Notes: a model not told the origin generated them from the sequence alone. A stretch of 64,000 bases of DNA from Amycolatopsis sp. FBCC-B4732 (GCF_023008405.1 NZ_CP095376.1:7234501-7298500), one strand, 5' to 3'; shown: positions 33,963-43,172, counted from the first letter of the stretch. Translations and numbers: made by a program.

Positions 33963-34592
33963 GTGCAGTTCGTCCTCGCCTCCCAGTCCCCCGCCCGCCT
34001 CGCCCTCCTGCGCTCCGCGGGCCTCGATCCGGCCGTGTTCGTCTCCGGCGTCGACGAGGACGCCGTCGCCGCCGCGCTGACCGATCCCTCGCCGTCCGAA
34101 CTCGTCGCCGCGCTCGCCGCGGCCAAGGCCGAAGCCGTCATCGACAAGGTCGCCGCGGTCCACCCGGACGCCGTCGTCGTCGCCTGCGATTCGATGCTGA
34201 ACATCGGCGGGCAGATGGTCGGCAAACCGGCCGATCCGGACATCGCGCGGCAGCGCTGGGCCGCGATGGCCGGGACATCCGGTGAACTCCTCACCGGCCA
34301 CGCGGTCGTCCGGCTCGACGGCGGGGCCCGCTCGAAGGAGACCGCGGGCTGGGAGTCGACCACCGTCCGGTTCGGCACGCCGAGCACGCACGAGATCGAC
34401 GCCTACGTCGCCAGCGGCGAGCCGCTGCACGTGGCGGGCGGCTTCACGATCGACGGCCGGGGCGGCTGGTTCGTCGAAGGGCTCGACGGCGGCCACACGA
34501 GCGTGATCGGGATCAGCCTGCCGCTGACGCGCCGGCTGCTGGCCGAGGTCGGCGTAGGTGTCGTGGATCTCTGGGAACGTCCCGCATCCTGA
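33963..34592 (+). CDS. maf: Maf family nucleoside-triphosphate pyrophosphatase
   Basis: The 209-residue protein begins with the Maf signature FVLASQSPARLALLRSAGL. It has VVVACDSML for catalysis, GKPADP, and GEPLHVAGGFTIDGRGGWFVEGLDGGHTSVIG (shown in part) near the end. Maf proteins hydrolyse non-canonical NTPs such as dTTP/UTP-like or modified nucleotides. The GTG lies 6 nt after a TACCTT hexamer, implying a leaderless mRNA. Confidence 0.92.
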   Translation: MQFVLASQSPARLALLRSAGLDPAVFVSGVDEDAVAAALTDPSPSELVAALAAAKAEAVIDKVAAVHPDAVVVACDSMLNIGGQMVGKPADPDIARQRWAAMAGTSGELLTGHAVVRLDGGARSKETAGWESTTVRFGTPSTHEIDAYVASGEPLHVAGGFTIDGRGGWFVEGLDGGHTSVIGISLPLTRRLLAEVGVGVVDLWERPAS

Positions 34593-34692
34593 GAAAGGCG
34601 CCACACGAACGGGTGATCCGGAAGAGTGCTCCCTTGCCTGACGTTCTCTTCACGAGGCAAAACGAGAAATTTTCGAGCACCGGAGTCGCCCC

Positions 34693-36045
34693 GTGTCTTT
34701 CGTACGGACATACACCAAACCGCGGGTGTTCGCGGCCGCGGTCCTCGGCTCGCTCGTCGTCGGCGCCGCCCTCGGCGTCGTCGCGCGGCAGACCGAGGCC
34801 GGCTGGCTGACCGATCTCCTCGACCAGATCGGCACCATCTTCACCACGCTGCTGCAGATCGCGGTGATCCCGCTGGTCTTCACGGCGATCGTGGTCGGCA
34901 TCAACAGCCTCCGCGGGCTCGGCGGCGGCCGCACCGCCGCGCGCCTCGGCGGCAAGACGGTGCTGTGGTTCGCGATCACGTCGTTCATCGCGTCCCTGAT
35001 CGGCATCGCCGTCGGCAAGATCTTCAACCCCGGCGCGGGCGGGCTCGGCGGCGTCGAAGCGACCGCCAAGAACGCCGGCAAGGCCGCGGCCAGCGTCGAC
35101 CACTGGGGCTCGTGGAGCGCCTTCGTGAACGGCCTGCTGCCGGAGAACTTCGTGAAAGCGTTTGCCGACGGCGAGACGCTGCAGGTGCTCTTCCTCGCGC
35201 TGGTCATCGGCGCGGCCGCGTACAGCCTGGGTGACAAGGCCAAGCCGTTCGTGGACTTCACGACGAGCGTCTTCGAGATCATCCAGCGCTACCTCGGCTG
35301 GATCGTCCGGCTGGCCCCGATCGGCATCATCGGCCTGATCGGCGCGGCCGTCTCGAACTACGGCGACGCGCTGTTCCGGCCGCTGTTCTCCACCACGCTC
35401 GCGGTGTACGTCGGCTGCCTCCTGGTGCTCTTCGTCGTCTACCCGATCCTGCTGCAGTTCGTGGCCAAGGTCAGCCCGCTGAAGTTCTTCGCCAAGGCGG
35501 GCACGGCGATCCAGTTCGCGTTCGCGTCGCAGTCCTCGGCCGCGACGCTGCCGCTGACCCGCCAGTCCGCGGTCAACCTCGGCGTCCAGCCGGCGTACGC
35601 GGCCTTCGCGACCCCGCTCGGCAGCGCGACCAAGATGGACGGCTGCGCGGCGGTCTTCCCGGCGATCGCGGCGATCTTCGTCGCCAACCTGGCCGGGGTG
35701 TCGCTGAACTTCTGGCAGTACGTCGGCATCGTGGTGGTCGCCGTGGTCGGCGCGCTGGCGACGGCCGGCACCACCGGCTGGCTGACGGCGTTCACGCTGA
35801 CGACGTCGTTCATCGGCCTCGACGCCAAGCAGGTGGCGCTCGGCCTGGCGCTGATCTACTCGGTCAACCCGATCATGGACATGATGCGGACCGCCACGAA
35901 CGTGGCCGGCCAGATCGCGGTCCCGGTGGTCGTGGCACGCGGCGAGGGTCTCCTCGACGACGACGTCCTCAACGCCCCGACCGACACCCCGCTGCACAGC
36001 GACGACGGCACCGAGGCCCGCCACACCGAGCCCGCCCCCGCCTGA
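34693..36045 (+). CDS. Dicarboxylate/amino acid:cation symporter (DAACS, GltP/DctA type)
   Basis: The 450-residue transporter has eight membrane helices and two re-entrant loops. The first hairpin motif appears as SQSSAATLPLT (the SSSATTLP signature), the helix-7 region carries TKMDGCAAVF, and helix 8 has NPIMDMMRTATNV with the cation-site Asp/Arg. It should import glutamate/aspartate or C4-dicarboxylates with Na+ or H+. A GTG start is used. No regulator or partner gene is adjacent. Confidence 0.9.
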   Translation: MSFVRTYTKPRVFAAAVLGSLVVGAALGVVARQTEAGWLTDLLDQIGTIFTTLLQIAVIPLVFTAIVVGINSLRGLGGGRTAARLGGKTVLWFAITSFIASLIGIAVGKIFNPGAGGLGGVEATAKNAGKAAASVDHWGSWSAFVNGLLPENFVKAFADGETLQVLFLALVIGAAAYSLGDKAKPFVDFTTSVFEIIQRYLGWIVRLAPIGIIGLIGAAVSNYGDALFRPLFSTTLAVYVGCLLVLFVVYPILLQFVAKVSPLKFFAKAGTAIQFAFASQSSAATLPLTRQSAVNLGVQPAYAAFATPLGSATKMDGCAAVFPAIAAIFVANLAGVSLNFWQYVGIVVVAVVGALATAGTTGWLTAFTLTTSFIGLDAKQVALGLALIYSVNPIMDMMRTATNVAGQIAVPVVVARGEGLLDDDVLNAPTDTPLHSDDGTEARHTEPAPA

Positions 36046-36053
36046 ACAGAAGC

Positions 36054-36114
36054 GCACTTTCACGTGAAAGTGTTCCGGAGGTCCGCCCTCCACATCACTT
36101 TCACGTGAAAGTGC
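36054..36114. terminator. Pair of identical 18-bp palindromes forming an inverted repeat
   Basis: CACTTTCACGTGAAAGTG, itself a perfect palindrome, occurs at 36055-36072 and again at 36096-36113, with a 23-bp spacer. Adding one flanking base per side (G, C) makes a 19-nt inverted repeat overall. It lies between the convergent ends of the symporter gene and the gene at 36127, where a two-way terminator or transcription insulator is expected. The palindrome also looks like a protein-binding site or a dispersed repeat. Confidence 0.7.
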
Positions 36115-36126
36115 GGGGCTTCGGGG

Positions 36127-36861
36127 TCAGGACGTGGGGCAGGGGCGGAGGTCGGCGCGGGTGAGGCGGATGTCGGGCCAGCCGCGCAGGTCCGAAGGCG
36201 CGGTGTAGCGGCGGGTGCAGCCGACCGGCTTGCCCGTCAGGTCGTACACCTCGCCCAGCACCGGCGACGCCTCGCACTTCGGGGTGCCGGACGCCGCGCC
36301 CGGGCAGTCGTGGCGGACCACGATCACGTCCGCGCGGCCGTCGGCCGTGACGTCGTAGAGCGACAGCGTCCCGGCGTCCGCGTAGTACGGCTTGCCCGGG
36401 TCGCGCCACACTCCCCCGCTGCCGACCAGCAGCTCGCCGTACGCGGCCGTGCCGTCGTCGCTGTCGTCGCCGACGTCGCCGCGGACCAGGCACGCCGGGG
36501 CCGAGCCGTCGACGCAGCGCAGCGAGTCCTGGTCCAGCCGCACGCCCAGCTGCGCGATCGCCAGCTCGAACACCGTGCCCGGCTCGGGGCCGACGCGCAG
36601 CCGCGCCGACCCGCCCGAGGTGTCGGTCAGCAGCACCACCGGCGTACCCCCGACCGTGACCGCCGCGAGCTGGCGGCAGGGGCCGCCGCCGCAGGTCACC
36701 GCGGGTGCCACCGGCGCCGCCGCGGGTTCGGCCGCGCCGGCGGGCGCTTCGGGACGCGGGCGCAGCGCGAACACGGCGCCGATCGCGCCCAGCGTCACCA
36801 CCGCGGCCAGCACCGCCGTGAGCAGCGCCGACCGGGGCGTCCGCGCTGCCGTAGTCCGCAT
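36127..36861 (-). CDS. Membrane-anchored extracytoplasmic protein of unknown function
   Basis: The 244-residue protein has one N-terminal membrane helix (ALLTAVLAAVVTLGAIGAVFAL), an Ala/Pro linker, and an exported part with six Cys. Acidic loops such as GDVGDDSDDG and DVTADGRADVIVV resemble Ca2+-binding VCBS/FG-GAP-type loops. I do not know a named family. The ATG is chosen as the first that gives the signal anchor. Confidence 0.72.
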   Translation of the reverse strand: MRTTAARTPRSALLTAVLAAVVTLGAIGAVFALRPRPEAPAGAAEPAAAPVAPAVTCGGGPCRQLAAVTVGGTPVVLLTDTSGGSARLRVGPEPGTVFELAIAQLGVRLDQDSLRCVDGSAPACLVRGDVGDDSDDGTAAYGELLVGSGGVWRDPGKPYYADAGTLSLYDVTADGRADVIVVRHDCPGAASGTPKCEASPVLGEVYDLTGKPVGCTRRYTAPSDLRGWPDIRLTRADLRPCPTS

Positions 36862-36990
36862 AAGACAGAGCGTAAGCCGGTTCGCGACGGTGTGTGGGCG
36901 ACGCCCGGGCCGATGTGGCTGAAATCCCCCGGGCGTGCACCCGATCGGTGAGGGCGCGGCTCGCGCAGCGTGTCCGTCTATGTTGTCCCC

Positions 36991-37266
36991 GTGACCAACC
37001 CGAACCTGCCTCCCGCCCTGTACCTGCCGACCGGCCCGGCCAGCGCCGAAACCGAAGGCGCGTCGATCGAGCTGCGCCGGACGCCGGACGGCCGCACCGC
37101 GCTCGTCGCCTTCACCGCGCTCGACCGGCTGATCGACTGCTGCGGCGAGCACCAGCCGTGGGTGCTGGTGAACACCGAACACCTGCCCAAGGTCCACGCC
37201 GCGAACCCGTACGACGTCATCGTGCTCGACTCGCCGCTGCCCCAGGAGCTGCGTCACCACGTGTGA
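36991..37266 (+). CDS. Small protein of the SAV_915-like type
   Basis: The ~91-residue cytoplasmic protein ([42 protein letters not shown]) resembles small proteins named after S. avermitilis SAV_915 or SseB-like proteins; this is from memory. The GTG chosen follows a TATGTT hexamer by 6 nt (leaderless). A GTG seven codons upstream (36970) is the alternative. Function is unknown. Confidence 0.65.
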   Translation: MTNPNLPPALYLPTGPASAETEGASIELRRTPDGRTALVAFTALDRLIDCCGEHQPWVLVNTEHLPKVHAANPYDVIVLDSPLPQELRHHV

Positions 37267-37372
37267 GCGTGGTTCACCTCTCACTCGACTGACTCGCGAC
37301 GTCATATCCGTAGACTCCCCCGTACCGCGTGGGCGGTCAGCAATGCAGCTGTCGGGACGCAGGAGGTGCGGG

Positions 37373-39166
37373 GTGGCCGAGCAGGTCGGCGAATCCACCG
37401 GTGGTCCGGTGACCAAGATCCTGGTCGCCAACCGGGGCGAGATCGCGGTACGCGTGATCAGAGCGGCCAAGGACGCCGGTCTGGCCAGCGTCGCGGTGTA
37501 CGCCGATCCGGACCGGGACGCACCGCACGTCCGTCTCGCGGACGAAGCCTTCGCGCTCGGCGGGACCACGGCCGCCGAGAGCTACCTCAACATCGAAAAA
37601 CTCCTGGACGCCGCCAAGCGCTCCGGCGCCGACTCGGTGCACCCGGGCTACGGCTTCCTCTCCGAAAACGCGGACTTCGCCCAGGCCGTCCTCGACGCCG
37701 GGCTGACCTGGATCGGGCCGGGCCCGCAGGCCATCCGCGACCTCGGCGACAAGGTCACCGCGCGGCACATCGCGATGCGCGCGGGCGCGCCCCTCGTGCC
37801 GGGCACCAAGGAGCCGGTGCAGGACGCCGCCGAGATCGTCGCGTTCGCCGACGAGCACGGCCTGCCGGTGGCCATCAAGGCCGCGTTCGGCGGCGGCGGC
37901 CGCGGCCTCAAGGTCGCGCGCACCCGCGAAGAGATCCCCGAGCTGTTCGAGTCGGCCACCCGCGAGGCGGTCGCCGCGTTCGGCCGCGGCGAGTGCTTCG
38001 TCGAGCGCTACCTGGACAAGCCGCGCCACGTCGAGGCGCAGGTGCTGGCCGACATGCACGGCAACGCGATCGTCGTCGGCACCCGCGACTGCTCGCTGCA
38101 GCGCCGCCACCAGAAGCTCGTCGAGGAGGCGCCCGCGCCGTTCCTGAGCGACGACCAGCGCGCCCGCATCCACTCCTCGGCCAAGGCGATCTGCAAGGAA
38201 GCCGGGTACTACGGCGCCGGCACGGTCGAGTACCTCGTCGCGACCGACGGCACGATCTCCTTCCTCGAGGTCAACACGCGCCTGCAGGTCGAGCACCCGG
38301 TGTCGGAAGAGACGACCGGGCTGGACCTGGTCCGCGAGATGTTCCGCATCGCGCGCGGCGAGAAGCTGCGGATCACCGAAGACCCCGAGCCGCGCGGGCA
38401 CTCCATCGAGTTCCGCATCAACGGCGAAGACGCCGGGCGCGGCTTCCTGCCCGCGCCGGGCACGGTGACGAAGTTCGTCGCGCCGAGCGGGCCGGGCGTG
38501 CGCGTCGACTCCGGCGTCGAGTCCGGCAGCGTCATCGGCGGCCAGTTCGACTCGATGCTGGCGAAGCTGATCGTCACCGGGTCGGACCGGAACAACGCCC
38601 TCGAACGCAGCCGCCGCGCGCTGGCCGAGATGGTCGTCGAGGGCATGGCGACGGTGCTGCCGTTCGACCGCGTGATCGTCGACGACCCCGCGTTCATCGG
38701 CGACGAGAACGGCTTCAGCGTGCACACCCGCTGGATCGAGACGGAGTTCGACAACAAGATCGAGCCGTTCGTGGCGCCGGACCTCGAGACCGCCGAAGAA
38801 GAGCCGCGGCAGAACGTCGTGGTCGAGGTCGGCGGGCGGCGCCTGGAGGTCTCGCTGCCGGGCGGGTTCGCGCTCGAAGGCGGCGGTGGTGGCGGCGCGG
38901 CCGTCAAGGCGAAGCCGCGCAAGCGGGCCGGCGGCACCAAGGCCGCGGTCAGCGGCGACGCCGTCACGGCGCCGATGCAGGGCACCATCGTCAAGGTCGC
39001 CGTCGAAGAGGGCCAGACGGTCGAAGCCGGTGAGCTGATCGTCGTCCTCGAGGCGATGAAGATGGAGAACCCGGTCACCGCGCACAAGGCGGGCACCGTG
39101 ACCGGGCTTTCGGTCGAGGTCGGCGCCGCCGTGACGCAGGGCACACAGCTGCTCGAGCTCAAGTAG
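37373..39166 (+). CDS. pccA: Acyl-CoA carboxylase alpha subunit (biotin carboxylase + biotin carrier)
   Basis: The ~597-residue protein has an N-terminal biotin carboxylase ([24 protein letters not shown]-binding [33 protein letters not shown]). An acidic linker rich in Gly follows, then a C-terminal biotinyl domain with the EAMKMEN motif, in which Lys is modified by BirA. It makes carboxybiotin for the beta subunit at 25.1 kb and possibly other carboxyltransferases, as AccA3 does in mycobacteria. The GTG is fixed by an AGGAGG site at 37361. Confidence 0.93.
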   Translation: MAEQVGESTGGPVTKILVANRGEIAVRVIRAAKDAGLASVAVYADPDRDAPHVRLADEAFALGGTTAAESYLNIEKLLDAAKRSGADSVHPGYGFLSENADFAQAVLDAGLTWIGPGPQAIRDLGDKVTARHIAMRAGAPLVPGTKEPVQDAAEIVAFADEHGLPVAIKAAFGGGGRGLKVARTREEIPELFESATREAVAAFGRGECFVERYLDKPRHVEAQVLADMHGNAIVVGTRDCSLQRRHQKLVEEAPAPFLSDDQRARIHSSAKAICKEAGYYGAGTVEYLVATDGTISFLEVNTRLQVEHPVSEETTGLDLVREMFRIARGEKLRITEDPEPRGHSIEFRINGEDAGRGFLPAPGTVTKFVAPSGPGVRVDSGVESGSVIGGQFDSMLAKLIVTGSDRNNALERSRRALAEMVVEGMATVLPFDRVIVDDPAFIGDENGFSVHTRWIETEFDNKIEPFVAPDLETAEEEPRQNVVVEVGGRRLEVSLPGGFALEGGGGGGAAVKAKPRKRAGGTKAAVSGDAVTAPMQGTIVKVAVEEGQTVEAGELIVVLEAMKMENPVTAHKAGTVTGLSVEVGAAVTQGTQLLELK

Positions 39167-39192
39167 CGCGGTTCGTTACGGATGTCGTGGTG

Positions 39193-39217
39193 GGCCGCCC
39201 CCGAGGCGGCCTACCAT
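39193..39217 (+). promoter_or_regulatory. Hairpin followed by a -10 element for the DUF1707 operon
   Basis: GGCCGCC and GGCGGCC (39193-39199, 39205-39211) form a short hairpin 26 nt after the carboxylase stop. TACCAT (39212-39217) follows directly and lies 7 nt before the GTG at 39225. This suggests a terminator placed against a leaderless promoter. Confidence 0.45.
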
Positions 39218-39224
39218 CGACCAC

Positions 39225-39758
39225 GTGACCGAAGTCCCGTCTCCGCAGCTGCGGATCAGCGACCAGAACCGCGAGTCCGCGCTGTCCGCGCTCGGTGAGC
39301 ACCTGAGCGCGGGGCGGATCGACATCGACGAGTACGGCGAGCGCTCGGCGCGGATCACCGCGGCCAAGACGCGCGGCGAGCTCGGTGAGGTCTTCGCGGA
39401 CCTGCCCGCGCCGCACCCCCAGTACGAAGAGGTCCAGCAGGCCATCGCGGCGCCGGAGCCGGCCGCCGCACCCGTGCCGGCGCAGCCGGGCACACCCGAC
39501 AACTGGTCGCCGCCGCAGCGGTTCGTCGCCGCGATCGTGCCGCTGGCCTTCATCGCCGCGATCGCCCTGATCGCCACGGGCACGCTGGCCTGGCCGATCA
39601 TCTTCGTCCCGATCGGGCTGACCGTGTTCGGCAAGTCGATGTGGGGCCACGACTGGAACCACGACCAGAACCGCCACGACCGGCACTTGCGCGACCGGGA
39701 GCGCCGGCGCGAGCTGCGCGACTCGTTCCGCGAGCACCGGCGCGGCCTGGACCGCTGA
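39225..39758 (+). CDS. DUF1707 (SHOCT-like) two-helix membrane protein
   Basis: The 177-residue protein has the N-terminal DUF1707 domain (LRISDQNRESALSALGEHLSAGRIDIDEYGERSARI, given in part). A Pro/Ala linker, two membrane helices, and a highly charged His/Arg/Asp tail (HDWNHDQNRHDRHLRDRERRR) follow. DUF1707 proteins are widespread in actinomycetes and their function is unsettled. It is followed after 7 nt by a second DUF1707 gene. Confidence 0.85.
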   Translation: MTEVPSPQLRISDQNRESALSALGEHLSAGRIDIDEYGERSARITAAKTRGELGEVFADLPAPHPQYEEVQQAIAAPEPAAAPVPAQPGTPDNWSPPQRFVAAIVPLAFIAAIALIATGTLAWPIIFVPIGLTVFGKSMWGHDWNHDQNRHDRHLRDRERRRELRDSFREHRRGLDR

Positions 39759-39765
39759 GCCCGCC

Positions 39766-40152
39766 GTGAGCGACATGCGCTTGAGCGACGCCGAACGCCA
39801 GGACGCCCTCGACGTCCTCGAAGAGCACGTCCGCAGCGGCCGCCTCGACATCGACGAGTACGGCTCCCGCACCGCGAAGGTCACCGCGGCCAAGCGGGTA
39901 AGCGAGCTCGTCCCGCTGTTCGACGACCTGCCGTCGCCGCGCCCGAGCGCGTTGCTGAACGGCGCTTCCGCACCGGTGGCGGCACCGGCCGGGGAAACCG
40001 CGCTGTCGCAGTTCCTGACGCGCAGCGCGGTGCCGATCGCGATCGTGCTGGCGATCGCGGTGCTGATCCTTTCGCGCGGCAGGCTGCTGATCATCTCGGT
40101 CGCGCTGCCGCTCGTGGTGGCGGCGCTCGCACGGGTCCGCCGCCCGCGCTGA
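39766..40152 (+). CDS. DUF1707 membrane protein, short
   Basis: The 128-residue paralog of the upstream gene has a DUF1707 domain (MRLSDAERQDALDVLEEHVRSGRLDIDEYGSR, in part), a linker, and a C-terminal pair of membrane helices. The charged tail is absent. A GTG start is used. The two genes are in one operon. Confidence 0.85.
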   Translation: MSDMRLSDAERQDALDVLEEHVRSGRLDIDEYGSRTAKVTAAKRVSELVPLFDDLPSPRPSALLNGASAPVAAPAGETALSQFLTRSAVPIAIVLAIAVLILSRGRLLIISVALPLVVAALARVRRPR

Positions 40153-40224
40153 TCTTCCGTTCCCGGCAACCGAATCCCCGCCCCGGACGTGGAGCAGGTG
40201 CAGGTCGGGGACAAGGGAGAGACG

Positions 40225-41244
40225 ATGAAACGCAAGTTCTGGGGGCGGGTCGTGGCGCCCGTCGTGGCCGCGCTTTCCGTGGCGGTGCTGGCACAGCCCG
40301 CGGACGCCGCGATCCGCATCGCGTGGCGGCCGACGATCCTGCCGCTGCCGTCCGGCGGTGGCACCGGCGTCCTGACCGGATCGGACGGCAAGGGCGAATA
40401 CACCGGCACGTTCGACGTGAACGGCGTGCAGACGGTCGTCAGCTGGCGGAACGGGCAGCCGGTGGTGCGGGGCGTGCCGAGCGGGTACGAGGCGGCGCTC
40501 GCCGCGGACGAGAACGCCGCCGGCGTGGTGGCCGGCACGGCGCACGACTACGACACCTTCATCAGCCGCGCGTACACACTGGACGCGACCGGGTTCCACA
40601 TCCGGGACGTCCCGGCGGGCTACGACTACGTCTACGGCGTCGCGATCAACGCCCGCGGCGACCTGCTCGGCCGGGCCACGCAGTTCGGCAGCGGCGGCGC
40701 CGAGGCCGCGGTGCTGTGGCGCGCGGACGGCAGCGCGCCGGTGCTCATCCCGAAGACGCCCGACACGTACTACGCGCGCGACATCGACGAGGACGGCACG
40801 ATCCTGTTCGACGCGGGCAACCGCTCTGCGCTGTGGAAGGACGGCGTTCTCCGGTACCTCTCGCCGGAGCCGTCCCTGCAGGCCTGGGGCTACGCGATCC
40901 GGGGCGGCGTCGTGGTCGGGACGGCGATCCGGGGCGGCGTCGAGCAGGCGGTGCGCTGGTCCTCCGCGACGAGCCCGTGGGCCGCGCTGCCGGGCGGTGG
41001 GCGCGCGCTGAGCGTCAACAAGGCGGGCCTGACGGCCGGGCTGGTGCCGAACCCGTCGGGGCCGGTCATCGTCGGCAACGCGATCGCGTGGCGCACGACC
41101 ACACCGGGCGAGGTCCGCGCGCCCAGCGGCTACTCGACGTTCGAGGCGAAGGTCGCCGCGGACGACGGCTCCCTGGCGGGCTTCGGGGCGAACAGCCCGG
41201 GGGACTCGTACGGCGTGCCGGTGGTCTGGCGCCTGGCCCCGTGA
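40225..41244 (+). CDS. Secreted beta-propeller-like repeat protein, first of a tandem pair
   Basis: The 339-residue protein has a signal peptide (RVVAPVVAALSVAVLAQPADA). The mature part consists of ~45-residue repeats of the HAF/propeller type (ENAAGVVAGTAHDYDTFISRAYTLDA; INARGDLLGRATQF; IDEDGTILFDAG). It is ~55% similar by eye to the next gene, so the pair arose by tandem duplication. The ATG has an AAGGGAGA ribosome site. No catalytic motif is visible; binding or surface roles are possible. Confidence 0.8.
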   Translation: MKRKFWGRVVAPVVAALSVAVLAQPADAAIRIAWRPTILPLPSGGGTGVLTGSDGKGEYTGTFDVNGVQTVVSWRNGQPVVRGVPSGYEAALAADENAAGVVAGTAHDYDTFISRAYTLDATGFHIRDVPAGYDYVYGVAINARGDLLGRATQFGSGGAEAAVLWRADGSAPVLIPKTPDTYYARDIDEDGTILFDAGNRSALWKDGVLRYLSPEPSLQAWGYAIRGGVVVGTAIRGGVEQAVRWSSATSPWAALPGGGRALSVNKAGLTAGLVPNPSGPVIVGNAIAWRTTTPGEVRAPSGYSTFEAKVAADDGSLAGFGANSPGDSYGVPVVWRLAP

Positions 41245-41305
41245 CCGGTTCGGGAGTTTCCTCCGGTTCTTGATCAAGATTGCTCCGTTTGCCGGGCAAC
41301 GGCCT

Positions 41306-41340
41306 CCCGACCTGCACCGATGTATCCGGTGCAGGTCGGG
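41306..41340 (+). promoter_or_regulatory. 5' leader hairpin of the second repeat-protein gene
   Basis: Perfect 13-nt arms (41306-41318 and 41328-41340) around a 9-nt loop end just upstream of the GGAACGGAG ribosome site. The right arm GGTGCAGGTCGGG is also present before the first paralog, but there without a matching left arm. It may control translation or end transcription from the upstream gene. Confidence 0.5.
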
Positions 41341-41355
41341 GGGAACGGAGATTCG

Positions 41356-42348
41356 ATGAGCAGCAAGTCCTGGGTGCGCGCGCTCGCGCCCGCCGTCGCC
41401 GTAATCGCGGCGGTGACGCTGGCGCAGCCCGCCGGCGCACTGGGGATCCGCATCCCGTGGCGGCCCACCGTGCTGCCGCTGCCGGCCGGCGGCGGCAGCG
41501 GGTTCCTGACCGGGTCGAACGGGAAGGGCGAGTACACCGGCACGTTCGCGGTGAACGGCGTCCAGCAGGTGGTGAGCTGGCGGGGCGGGCAGCCGGTGGT
41601 GCGCGGGCTGCCGGGCGGGTACGAGCGCGCGGACGCGGTGGACGAAAACGCGTCCGGGGTCGTGGTGGGCACCGCCTACGACTACGAGACGAAGGCGAAC
41701 CGCGTGTTCGTCCTGGACGCGACCGGGTTCCACGTGAAGGAGAACCCACCGACCTGGGAGAACCTGTACGCGGTCGCGGTCAACACCCGCGGCGACGTCC
41801 TCGCCAGGGCCAACCGCACCGGCCCGTACGCGGCGACGGTCCTGTGGCCGGCGGATGGCTCCGCACCGACGATCATCCCGTCGGGCAACGACACCTACTA
41901 CGCCCGCGACCTCGACGACGACGGCACGGTCCTCTTCGACTCGGGAGCGACGTCGGCGCTGTGGAAGAACGGCGTGATCCGGCAGCTGTCCCCGAGCCCG
42001 GCGGCGTGGGCGGAGGCACTGGCGATCCGCAACGGGGTCGTCGTCGGCAAGCGGTCCTGGGGCGGCGTCGAGCAGGCGGCCCGGTGGTCGACGCCGGACG
42101 CGACGGTCGGCCTGGAGGGCGGCGCGTCGGCGGTCGGCCTCAACCAGGTGGGCTTGACTACGGGGCTGCTGGCCGACGGCACCGCGACCGCGTGGCGAGG
42201 GACGGTCCCCGGCGAAGTCAAGCGCCCGGGCACGTACCCGGTGTTCCAGGCGAGCCTCGCCGCGGACGACGGGTCCTTGGCGGGCTTCGCGACGAACGGC
42301 TCGGTGAGCGACGGCGGGGTGCCGGTGGTCTGGCACCTGACCCCCTGA
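41356..42348 (+). CDS. Secreted beta-propeller-like repeat protein, second of a tandem pair
   Basis: The 330-residue protein has a signal peptide (ALAPAVAVIAAVTLAQPAGA) and the same repeat layout as the gene before it, including the shared blocks GKGEYTGTF, VVSWR-GQPVVRG, TYYARDxDxDGT and GxVEQAxRWS. Function is unknown. A strong hairpin follows the stop. Parallel retention of both copies suggests divergent roles. Confidence 0.8.
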   Translation: MSSKSWVRALAPAVAVIAAVTLAQPAGALGIRIPWRPTVLPLPAGGGSGFLTGSNGKGEYTGTFAVNGVQQVVSWRGGQPVVRGLPGGYERADAVDENASGVVVGTAYDYETKANRVFVLDATGFHVKENPPTWENLYAVAVNTRGDVLARANRTGPYAATVLWPADGSAPTIIPSGNDTYYARDLDDDGTVLFDSGATSALWKNGVIRQLSPSPAAWAEALAIRNGVVVGKRSWGGVEQAARWSTPDATVGLEGGASAVGLNQVGLTTGLLADGTATAWRGTVPGEVKRPGTYPVFQASLAADDGSLAGFATNGSVSDGGVPVVWHLTP

Positions 42349-42365
42349 CCGGGCCCTGATCGCTG

Positions 42366-42390
42366 GGCCGGGAGCGGCCTGCTCCCGGCC
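42366..42390 (+). terminator. GC hairpin after the second repeat-protein gene
   Basis: Perfect 10-nt arms GGCCGGGAGC and GCTCCCGGCC flank a GGCCT loop, 17 nt after the stop. No U tract follows. A TAGGCT -10 element for the next gene begins 4 nt later. Confidence 0.65.
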
Positions 42391-42407
42391 TGGCTAGGCT
42401 GGGCGGA

Positions 42408-42938
42408 GTGGAACCGGTGGAGATCAACGCGGGCACCTACTACCTGCGCCAGCTGCGCGCCGACCGGCACCTGGACGACCGCGCGCTGCTGATGGAGGCG
42501 TTCGCCGACCCGACGCACCGCAAGTACGTGCTGAACTACCGCCTGCGCACCCTGGCCGAAGCCACCGAGTACGTGGCGCTGCGCGCGGCCCAGTGGGCGG
42601 GCGACGAGCGGTGTTCGTGGGCGATCGCCGAGCCGACGTCCGGGCGCCTGCTCGGCGAGGTGGGCCTGCGCGAGCTGAACCTGGACGCGGCGTACGCGGA
42701 GGCGACCGTCTGGGTCCACCCGGCGGAGCGGGGCAAGGGGATCGCCACGACGGCGTTGAGCGCGGCCCTGCGGTTCGGGTTCGGCGGGCTGGGCCTGACC
42801 GAGGTGAGCTACCGGTACGAGGAGAGCAACGCGGCTTCGGCGGTCGTCGCCGAGCGGTGCGGGTTCACGCCGCTGGGCCCGGAGGACGAGCGCGCGCCGA
42901 CCGGCGAACGCCTGATCCGCTGGCACCGGACCGCCTGA
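42408..42938 (+). CDS. GNAT N-acetyltransferase (RimJ/RimL type)
   Basis: The 176-residue GNAT protein has TVWVHPAERGKGIATTALSAALRFGF for the acetyl-CoA loop and ESNAASAVVAERCGFTPLG at the end, typical of RimJ/RimL-type enzymes acting on protein or small amines. The GTG lies 7 nt after TAGGCT, so the transcript is probably leaderless. The substrate is unknown. Confidence 0.87.
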   Translation: MEPVEINAGTYYLRQLRADRHLDDRALLMEAFADPTHRKYVLNYRLRTLAEATEYVALRAAQWAGDERCSWAIAEPTSGRLLGEVGLRELNLDAAYAEATVWVHPAERGKGIATTALSAALRFGFGGLGLTEVSYRYEESNAASAVVAERCGFTPLGPEDERAPTGERLIRWHRTA

Positions 42939-43040
42939 CCGCCTGCCTGGCTTGTACATCGGTTCCGTGCGTGGGACCCTCGAAAGGTCTCCAAAACGCC
43001 ACACCGAGCAGCGCCGTTCACGGATTTCTCTGCGGGGAAG

Positions 43041-43062
43041 CCCGGCTCGCTCCCGAGCCGGG
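43041..43062 (+). terminator. Short perfect hairpin downstream of the acetyltransferase gene
   Basis: CCCGGCTCG and CGAGCCGGG pair around CTCC. It lies in the 234-bp convergent gap between the acetyltransferase and glpD, about 100 nt after the former. The remainder of the gap holds only the second hairpin at 43130. Confidence 0.6.
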
Positions 43063-43129
43063 TCCAGGAAATCCCGCTGATCGGCGGATTCGCTCCCCGG
43101 GTGGCGACGGGGACCGCAGGCCGCCGTGC

Positions 43130-43163
43130 GGCCCGTGCGGGCAGCGGACTGCTCGCACGGGCC
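43130..43163 (-). terminator. Long hairpin at the 3' end of glpD
   Basis: GGCCCGTGCG and CGCACGGGCC form a 10-bp stem, continued after one G-T pair by GCAG/CTGC, with a CGGA loop. It lies 9 nt beyond the glpD stop on the minus strand. Confidence 0.7.
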
Positions 43164-43172
43164 CCACGCGGC

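Noticed and set aside
39598..42336. Long minus-strand open frame across the DUF1707 and repeat-protein genes (over 900 codons)
   Set aside because: The plus-strand genes have signal peptides, ribosome sites and family matches. The minus frame is low-complexity and spans several genes.
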